Shown here one piece after another: positions 56,520 through 64,000 of a stretch of 64,000 nt of DNA (positions are counted from its first letter, which is position 1; each line of letters starts with the position of its first letter). A program made the position numbers and the translations under genes. Source of the stretch: Deroplatys truncata (Eukaryota; Arthropoda; Insecta; Mantodea; Mantidae). Location of the stretch: positions 59,938,539-60,002,538 of the forward strand of contig CM060976.1 in NCBI GenBank assembly GCA_030765065.1, in the 5' to 3' direction. The notes below the pieces were generated by a model, which saw only the letters and a list, made by a program, of their open reading frames with translations, did not search any database and had not been told where the DNA came from.

Positions 56520-58079
56520 TATAGTCCTTACAGCCATCTCCTTCAATCAAAGCTTTATGCAGTTGAACTAAAACGTTGGTGCAAACGTTTCTGAATAACT
56601 ACACCTTTTAGCATTGTTACGCAGAATTGTTACACAAATAACACCAGCTGTCAAAATACTTGACCGGTGCACATAGTAATAAAAATAATATTCTCATAAA
56701 CGTAATTTAAGATGATTGCGAACGAACCGACATACTGCATTTAGAAATAACTTGAAAATATGCTGTTTGCGGTATTCCTTTCAAGCACAATTTTAACAGC
56801 ATTCTTTATATTTTATATAGTTATCATTTCAATATCATAATATGCATATATTATACAAGGTAACTCAACATTTTCACCCAATCAACCTTCTGAATTATTT
56901 TGTTATATGCAAAAATACAAATTAAGTTACATTTAAATGTAAGATTAGAAACACAAATGCATTTTAGAGATTACACAACAAAGCTCGTGTTAAAAACTCC
57001 ATTTTATGCCAGATTATCATTTGAAATTTCGTATATAATTCATTTTGGTGGATTAGAAGTTTATTTAATGTACTTTTTAGACAGCATGGCCTAAAAGCTT
57101 TAACATAGTGCAACGAACTAAAAGCTTTACATTACCGCACTAGTGCGATAAAACTTTTTATACCATTCCATTGTGCTTTGGTTTCAAGTCTAACCACATG
57201 GCAATTAAACCTTTTTGCATGCACATGTTTAATAATTCGACTTGGTTTGTTTAGGTTTTACTTTTCATTATGTACTTTTACATGGCGGTCGCATTATCTG
57301 AACACAATTCAAATCGTCATACATACATTTATCATAAATGTTGGAAATACTTTCACTGAAAAGACATTAAAACATCTGATATCTCGCTGCACACGAGAGT
57401 TGATCTCGTTTTAACGCCATTACTCTTGTTTCAAGAATCTCACTACATACGTGAGTTAATCTCCTTCTTAAATGGTATTTCTCTTATTATATGTATATAA
57501 TATAATTTTATTTATATTTTACAAATTCAAGCGGTCTAAAAATAGTATATACCACACGTGTTAAAAGTGGTTTTAACACTGATTTACTATCCATTATATT
57601 GCTGCAAACTTTTACTCAATTATATATTAATTTATAATTATTTCATAAAAAATTAATATTTATCCAATGAATTTAAAGCTCTCAATAAAGCAAATAAAGT
57701 ATAAAATGATAGATAAATACCAGCTAAGTACAATTTCTACTTAAAATCAAACCAACACCTAATCTCTGTTTAAAATTTATGATTTAGGCGCTGATCAGTT
57801 AAAACATTATACCAGAAAATGTGTGGTTGTAATAGAAATTATGTCCATTTTTAAGCACACGTCATTCTAAGTAAGTTTCATTAATGACGTTTTCGTCCAT
57901 CTTTAAATGTAACGCTACTTTAATAAACTCGCATATTTTCTGGTTGAACAATGGGCCAACGTAAGCGGCTTCTTCTTTTATGCAAGTTATGTAAACAAAT
58001 AATCCAATCTTGTGGGTTGTTTACACCGCGCTTAACGTCTCTCCAGGCTGAACATGCTTACTTCCAAGATGCTCATCCT
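56520..58079. other. Unassigned AT-rich
   Basis: No element recognised. The ACATACGTGAGTTAATCTC and ACACGAGAGTTGATCTCGTT words at 57389-57455 are a diverged local duplication of about 55-60 bp. Confidence 0.35.
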
Positions 58080-58645
58080 CAAGGTAGGATTAGGATTACA
58101 CTATGGAGAGGACATCTAAGACCTCGATCCACACAGGGATCTTTTGTGCATACACCCCCGGGAGGAACGGATGAGATAAAGCAACCGCTGGTGACGTATG
58201 GGTTGCAGACCGGCCGACGCAGGCGCACAGAGGTCCCTAAGGGTTACAGATTTGGTCACTCAGTTGAAGAGCACTCAAGGCAGCCCTCCCTAGTCACTGG
58301 AGGATGCCCCTTCAACGGAGACCGAGGAAAGCTTCACTCAGTAGCGGAGACTTGAGTGGCCTCCATATGACGGGGCCGAGAAGAGATTCCAAATCGCAAG
58401 CCACCTACGCCAACTTTCCGCGGTCGTCCGACACAGCCCCGGAGTCATGAAATAGGGAGATGAAATGAGAGGAAATAAGGGGGAGATAAATTCGGGGGAG
58501 ACAATGATCCTTCCCAGCATTCGCCTAATGACCCGGGGAAACCGAGAAAAAAACCATGCAACAAGAAGGTCGGCCGCGGGACTCGAACACACGACCTCCC
58601 AAATGCGGGACACAGACGCAACCATCCCGCTCGGTTACCTCAAGG
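58080..58645 (-). mobile_element. tRNA-derived SINE, copy S4
   Basis: The minus-strand head begins ACCGAGCGGGATGGTTGCGT, with GTGTTCGAGTCCC (58578-58590) as B box and the core GCATGGTTTTTTTCTCGG (about 58542-58560). The GC-rich body goes on to about 58080. The plus-strand frame at 57951-58355 and the minus frame at 58338-58625 are by-products of composition. Confidence 0.7.
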
Positions 58646-58649
58646 TAAC

Positions 58650-59389
58650 AAACCGGAGACAACTGCTACCCACGGAACGAGTCGCATTAACCTACTGTTC
58701 AACTTAAAAACTTATTTTATTAATGCAACGTAACATTTATAGATGAAAACGTTATTACTGACACTTACAATGTTGCTCGATAACCATTTTAAACGAAGGA
58801 GCTATTTAAAAATAGTCTCTATTACAGAAGACGGCGGACTGGTTTAAACTTCAGAGAAAACTCCATAGGATACATTGGCAGCATTTTGCTTGTTATATCT
58901 GTTTCAGTTTCTACTCTCCTTGAACTTGTTTGTTATCACAATTTAATGAGCTATCTACAAATTATTATTTAAATCCTATTTTCTGAAATATGTTTCATGT
59001 TTTAACCATTGAACCATTTCCTCATGAAATATTTATGTTAGAGATTTGAATGTTTTTGCATGTATTGATGATATCTTTCCGATAATTTGGAACTATAATG
59101 GCTGGATTAATCCTCCTATTAATGTGGTAAAACATCTAATATAAGCAAAATGTAAAAATAATTAAGGTTACACTTTAAGATAGTATATCTCGTTTGATAA
59201 AACAAATGCATTGTTCACAGTAAATCAGTAGACACACAAAGCATCTAAGCATATTGATAGAAATTTTATTGTATAGCTTGATTAGTTGAAGATAAAATTG
59301 GCCAGGAATTTTGGTAAAATTTGATATCATTGTTGAAATGGATAAATTAATCTCCCTTGAAGCCTTTTATAGAGTAACCACTATGTTAT
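58650..59389. other. Unassigned AT-rich
   Basis: No supported feature. Confidence 0.35.
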
Positions 59390-59600
59390 GCGTTTCCAGT
59401 GCATAGCGTATACGAATCACCTGAAATTGCGGTGAAAATCCGTTTTGATCTGTTGGAGAAAGAAAAAGTCAAAGCCAGGATTTACCAACATCATTACTGA
59501 AATTCCTCATTAACGCGCAAGTTTTTACTTATCCATCAGTTTAACTCATGTGTCGGTGATACTTTCAGGTATTTTATCAAATACACTGCACTACTAAATG
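59390..59600. repeat. MITE family T, partial copy
   Basis: Parallels the interior of the adjacent complete copy: GCGGTGAAAATCCGTTTTGA resembles GCGGTGAAAATGGGATTTTA (59881), and the CCTCATT...CCATCAGTTTAACTCATGTG stretch resembles CCTCAATT...CCACCAGTTTGTCACATGTG. Confidence 0.6.
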
Positions 59601-59633
59601 CGCATAAAATAACTGTGTACACAGTCGCACATA

Positions 59634-60282
59634 CTCCCCCTCAAGAAAGTATTCGTCTGCGCTTTAAAGAATTCCGCCAGCAAAATTAATGGACGGAAAA
59701 AATCTAATTTTTTGGATATAAACACTAAATGGTAATACAGTTTACGTGTTTTGGCGTTTTATCAGTTTTATAAATTTTTGAAAAATATATCAAAACTTTT
59801 ATGCAAATTTTTATACGCGGTGTTTTCAAAATTATCTTGCATGCATTGAGTAGAGCAATGTTTTGTGTATTACTTGATTTTGCGGTGAAAATGGGATTTT
59901 ATTTGACAGAGGAATAAACTGTCAAAGTTGGGAATTTTAAACGTTTTTGCCTAATTCCTCAATTTTGACTCACTTTTTACGACTTCGCGAATTTATTTCT
60001 CCACCAGTTTGTCACATGTGAATGAAGGTAGGTGGATGTATGCACAACAAATGCTCTACCCAATGTATAAAAGATAATTTTGAAAATTTCACGTACAAAA
60101 ACTTTTATTTTCTTCAAAAATTTATTAGACTGATAAAATAAACTACAAGTATCTGAAAAACCACCAAAACATTGAACTGTATTATCATTTGATCTTTACG
60201 TCCAAAATAAATTAAATTTTCCCTCCATTAATTTGGTTGCTAGAACCTTTTAAAGTGCAGACGAATACTTCCAGGAGGGGTG
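59634..60282. mobile_element. TA-flanked MITE (family T), copy 2
   Basis: 649 bp, TA at 59632-59633 and 60283-60284. Inverted ends of about 60 bp: CTCCCCCTCAAGAAAGTATT on the left and the inverse of CACCCCTCCTGGAAGTATTC on the right, with GTCTGC(G/A)CTTTAAA and AAATTAATGGA further in. No gene inside. The right side continues directly into a HINE-like copy. Confidence 0.85.
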
Positions 60283-60284
60283 TA

Positions 60285-60765
60285 TATTTAAGATATTTGC
60301 ATGACTAAAAAAAATAAATAACTTAAATTTTCTACGCATAGTCAGTAAGGTCCACTTCATTCTGAATCATTTTTGTATAATTAGTGAACCTTAAGATACA
60401 TACAAAAGTTCAGCAAACAAAAAATGTAATTCTCGTTAAAACACATATTTTATGTCAAATTTCTTTGTCGTGTTAAACATTTCTGAAGTATTCGTTGGAA
60501 TTGGTTTGAATTTTCCGTTGCTGTCATGCAGTTTTTAAATTCAACCTCTCATTTCTCATCATGTCATGAAAACAATATGGAATTTCAAATTATGGCGACA
60601 TTTTTTTAAAGACTTGAATATGGCTTCTGCCTTCTGTTTCCCTTGAACTAACAACCAGATGTGTTGTGAAACCATTTCTTCTAAGTCATCAAACTTAACA
60701 TAAAATGGATAGAAAAATACACGATAGTGGGTAGATACAGTCATGTGAATGTAACATATCAGAGC
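60285..60765 (+). repeat. HINE-like repeat, copy 26, 3' half
   Basis: Begins in mid-element (TATTTAAGATATTTGCATGA) exactly at the MITE border and ends CAGTCATGTGAATGTAACAT. The 5' half is not found left of the MITE, so an additional deletion is implied. Confidence 0.75.
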
Positions 60766-62363
60766 TTTTTTTGCCTTGCATTTGGCCACATTTTATTCAT
60801 AGGCTGGATAAAAATGGGATATCTGAATAAATGTAAAAATTGTCAAAGAATTCAAGGAAATTCATTTTGGGTTTCTCAACCGTTTATTGGCAATGAATAA
60901 TCATTCACTTCCTCAAATTTACAACAATGAAATAAAAAATGCTTTGAAACCCTCTGAATCGCAGTATTCCTCGTACTACCCCTTCTCTAAGGGTAATTCA
61001 AGTATTATGCTGTGCCAATTGTATAATTTATTAAACTACTCGCACGATAGCCCTTGTGGATGAAGCCTCACCGCACGGTCGCTGCACTCTCTACCTCCGT
61101 CTACATAGAACATCACGAGTATAGTACATAATGGTGATGACATATGATAAGCGTGGTGCTTCTCCTAGGCGTTGTTTCTGATAGTAATAGGGAAAACACA
61201 AGGTAACGTTATTTTGAAGAAGCTCCGAGAATGGCACAGTCTTAAAAAGTAACTACAAATCCAGTTATATACTTCCAAAATAACAGTTCTTAAACTTTAC
61301 ACTAATTCGATCGTTGGAGTATTTTGTAACCGGTTCCAAAAGTAACGCTCTGATTGTAGAAAAAACCTTGTGTTACAGTACAACATTTATTATACACGAT
61401 GTGGGACCTGGAAACCTTCCCTTATTCGAAGTTCTTAACAATATGCTGTTTTGGAACATGTAATGAATAGCATCACGGAAAGTGACACATAATAGTGACG
61501 GAATGATGGAAGTGAACTCCTTTAACGTAAGTTAAGTGAGCAGAAATGCATTGTTGCTAAAAGTACATTACGAATTGGCGAGAGTTTGATGGAAGGGAGA
61601 CTGGGAGGGGAGCAGGTAACCTTCCTGGAGGCTGAGTGCTCCACTTAACAAATCTACCAATAGGGGGGAAACCTGCATGGTGGCCCTCCTCCCCTCGCAC
61701 CGCAAGTATGAAAGCTGCTACATCGTTACGGAAAGGCATTTTGTGCGGTACCACCTAGAAAAAAGTAAAAAATATATTTTTATTTACTACATTTCTTGTG
61801 ATTCAGCTTAAGAATCTCTGTGCTGTATCTTAACGGTGGAGTTTTTACCCAAAAATGGTCTAAAATTTCGATTCTTTTTTTTTAAGTTTCTTAAACTCAT
61901 GTCCCAATCCTTCCCCACACGGAGTCATAAAATGTTTCTTGGGCGTCCGGTTTTAAAGATCTTACAGTGTCATCTAATAGCATTCAAAATCCTCCTCTCG
62001 TTGCACTTTTATTCGGATCTCTTTAAAACTTTGCATATATTAACATCTATGTTCTGTATAAATTGTTATGGACATAGAAATCTATACATTACTTAAACAA
62101 AAAGAAAGTCAACTGAAAATTTTTGATCACATATATAATACAGGTCAACAGTGATTTTGCTGTTTTAGATATTCGGGTCTTTTTATAGTAATTTCCTTCC
62201 TCTTCCAAAAATGAAGTCCGTATTGTCGTATCACATACCATTTCTTTCAAAATTCATATCTTCCATTTTTATTTATTTTGTATGTTTTATATTATCATCA
62301 ACCATTACACTACTACAACAAGTCATCTCTATTTAAATACAGGCGATTTGAAGATACTGTGAA
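60766..62363. other. Unassigned
   Basis: A GC-richer patch at 61557-61754 has a 65-codon minus-strand frame (with GRFVKWSTQPPGRLP) of unknown meaning. The rest is AT-rich without recognisable elements. Confidence 0.3.
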
Positions 62364-62722
62364 GCTTGGAATGCATTTAAAGAAGTTATAGACAGCTTAC
62401 TAGGAAACAATAAACATCCTGTCTAAGTTAAAAATTGTGAACAACATGCTACAGAAGTTCAGAATTTTAGAATTCAACACGAGTCTCAAATTGCACTTTC
62501 TGTTTTCACATTTGGACATCTCTACTGACAAATTCGGTCAGTCAGTGAGGAACAGGAGGAGAGGTTCCATCAGGATATTTGAGAATGAAGAGGAGATACC
62601 AAGCATGATGGAATTCTTAAATTATTGCAGATTACTGCTGGATTCTGTGTAGGGATTCCACGGAAGCACATAAGAGAAAATCCAAGAGACAAACATTCGA
62701 TACCAAACGAACAAAATTTTAT
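62364..62722 (+). pseudogene. C-terminal relic of a multicopy arthropod protein family ('EEQGERFHQDI' signature)
   Basis: Joined by eye across three plus frames: AWNAFKEVIDSLLGNN (62364), NNMLQKFRILEFNTSLKLHF (from about 62440), SVSEEQEERFHQDI (about 62543-62584), then ADYCWILCRDSTEAHKRKSK (about 62623) to a stop at about 62720. The order and words (WxxFxxVVxxFLGNxK, NMSLKxHFLxSHLD, SEEQGERFHQDI, ADYCWxLxRD) are those of an uncharacterised protein family found in many copies in arthropod genomes, probably spread by a mobile element. I do not know its function. Frameshifts near 62535 and 62600 and a stop near 62413 make it dead, and the N-terminal part is absent. Confidence 0.75.
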
Positions 62723-62906
62723 TGACCTGCTGTTTACAAAATGAATTTAAATGTGACATTTGGCAATACAAACCCTCAAACATTCATTTGTAGCTCCTAT
62801 ACAATTCATGAGTATATACATTTTTCGAAGAAAATATGCGAATACTTCATTTTTGATTTGTAAAAGAACCTGATGTGATGGATAAAAACGGAAGTCAGTA
62901 GTATTA

Positions 62907-63055
62907 GTCCCGGATGAGCCAATTGATTTAACGATAATCCTGCCGCTAGGGGCGCTGGTGTCGCTAGTGTCGGTGCGTGCGACGGCGGCGGCGGTGTGTT
63001 TGAAAAGCGCCCTGAGCGGTAGGATTATCGTTAAATCGGTTGGCTCATCCGGGAC
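62907..63055. mobile_element. Short foldback element (149 bp)
   Basis: The left arm 62907-62955 is the inverse of 63007-63055 with about five mismatches over 49 bp. Arms contain GTCCCGGATGAGCCAA, GATTTAACGATAATCCT and GGGCGC; the 51-bp centre is GC-rich (GACGGCGGCGGCGGTG). No target duplication is clear and no gene fits inside. Confidence 0.85.
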
Positions 63056-63069
63056 GAGTTGAAAGAATT

Positions 63070-63370
63070 GAGGAAGTGACGTGGAGTGTTTTTGATTGGT
63101 TCGTTAATTTGGGGTGGGAGATGGAGGAAGGGAGATGGAGGAGTATGGAGGTCGCGTGATGGAGAGGAGCTGGGTGGCGAGGTGTTGTCTGTGCGGAGGT
63201 CGGTACTGAAAGAGGGGTAAAGATGGGGAGCGAGGGATAAAAAGTGTAACAGAAAGTGACGTGTGAAGTTGTGATTGGTGGGAATAAGAAGTGATTTTAT
63301 TGGTGGAAAGGAGCAAATGAGAGTTGTTGATTGGTAAGAATAAGAGGGATTATGATTGGTGGAAAGAAAA
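63070..63370. promoter_or_regulatory. Cluster of CCAAT-type and CRE-like words
   Basis: Five ATTGG words (CCAAT on the minus strand) at about 63095, 63274, 63299, 63329 and 63355, and two AGTGACGTG words (CRE-like) near 63074 and 63253. The pairs GTGACGTG...GATTGGT recur with about 180-bp spacing, so a diverged tandem repeat is an alternative to a promoter. The long minus-strand frame 63031-63549 is probably a by-product. Confidence 0.35.
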
Positions 63371-63529
63371 AGGTGTGGGAGTGGGGTATGTTGGAGGTGA
63401 TGGGAAAGGTGAGTTTTGCTAGCAGCAAGATTTGCAAAAGCCTGTCTTGAACTGATCAGCAATTTTTGAACGTCGGATGGTAGTTTTCTTGAGTGGATAG
63501 AGAGATGGGGGCGATATGAGATGCGGTGG

Positions 63530-63810
63530 CGAAAATGGGAACTAGACAAGGTTGTTGAGACAAGAGGTTTAAGGACGAGGAAATTTGGAGGTTAGTGGTG
63601 AACACGGCGGTCGCAAGAGGTGGGGGTAAGGAGACGCAGTGGTGAGAATGGGAACTAAAAGAAGATGGGGGTAGCAAGAGTTTTAGAAGAGTAGATTTTG
63701 AGGTTAAAATAGTGGGAACTAAAAATGGCGGAGGGTCTGCGACAAGGAGATGCGGTGAGAACTAAACAAGATGGCGGTCGCAAGAGGAGGGTAAGGAGAT
63801 TTGAGGTTAC
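63530..63810 (+). repeat. Degenerate purine-rich repeat with ATGGCGG words
   Basis: Units containing (A/C)GGCGG(T/A)(C/G)(G/T)C(A/G)AGAGG, GGGAACTAAA and GGAGATGC/GGAGACGC recur irregularly (near 63603, 63650, 63717, 63770). AAGATGGCGGT resembles the YY1 site. Next to the CCAAT cluster this may be a CpG-rich promoter region, or simply an old minisatellite. Confidence 0.4.
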
Positions 63811-64000
63811 AGTACGAAAACACGAAAGGATATATTCCTACGCCAAGCAGGTCCGAAAAATAATTATGCGTGTGGTACTTACCTGTTACCGGTGTGGATG
63901 CGTCACCAAAAGCGCGGCACGCGAGACGGAAAAATAAAAGCAAACTGTTTTTGAAAATGCTTAACCAGCTTTAAGATCAACCAACATCACTACGCACTGA
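63811..64000. other. Right edge, no supported gene
   Basis: A 70-codon plus frame (63725-63937) starting at an ATGGCGG word has two Cys near its end but no recognised family. Confidence 0.3.

Noticed and set aside
57951..58355. 134-codon plus-strand frame
   Set aside because: It lies within the body of SINE S4 on the opposite strand.
63031..63549. 172-codon minus-strand frame rich in Ser, Pro and His
   Set aside because: It overlaps the foldback element and the CCAAT-type repeat. Composition reflects purine-rich repeats on the plus strand; no domain seen.

Overview
The window reads as AT-rich, repeat-dense eukaryotic DNA, most probably from an insect or a related arthropod. There are no operons, ribosome binding sites or long intact host genes. 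Recognisable content is mariner and Tc1-like DNA transposons, a Penelope-like retroelement, non-LTR retrotransposon relics with a YADDQ-type reverse transcriptase motif, tRNA-headed SINEs, miniature TA-flanked elements and microsatellites. The few open frames that look like coding sequence are short, GC-richer islands.

The commonest component is one dispersed non-coding family of about 0.85-0.96 kb when full length. I count 26 copies or fragments in both orientations, together about 15 kb (nearly a quarter of the window, by my boundaries). The best copies start with ACTTTCTCTACT, carry the exact 12-base inverse near the right end followed by a small hairpin, have an internal GT/CTGT microsatellite and sit in T-rich targets. 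That layout resembles Helentron-associated elements (HINE/DINE-1 type). This is my inference; the repeat itself is seen directly.

Layout. 0-4 kb: a decayed mariner, then three HINE-like copies in alternating orientation. 4-7 kb: a nested inverted-repeat element holding a SINE. 7-15 kb: an LTR-like promoter segment, a second mariner relic and HINE-like copies. 15-24 kb: a SINE, a LINE reverse transcriptase relic, a TA-flanked MITE, tRNA-like heads, a hAT-like relic and a LINE 3' tail. 24-33 kb: HINE-like copies, a Tc1-like element and a possible exon. 33.7-35.7 kb: a 1.86-kb Penelope-like insertion made of two 876-bp arms that differ at only two bases, with hammerhead-like motifs and a 14-bp target-site duplication. 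35.8-43.2 kb: more HINE-like copies, a 618-bp tandem duplication, a long TAG array, SINE heads and transposase relics. 43-50 kb: an internally deleted mariner and a probable cysteine-rich (EB-like) host exon. 50-54 kb: a GC-rich gag-only retroelement inserted in a LINE reverse transcriptase fragment, between 285-300-bp direct repeats. 54-64 kb: SINEs, a second MITE copy inside a HINE-like copy, an unidentified frame, the degenerate C-terminus of a multicopy arthropod protein family, a 149-bp foldback element and a promoter-like CCAAT/CRE cluster.

No pathway can be built from these genes. The window looks like an intergenic or intronic graveyard of mobile elements with at most two or three host exons. 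The observations most worth follow-up are the Penelope palindrome with its single target-site duplication, the HINE-like family and the gag-only retroelement.
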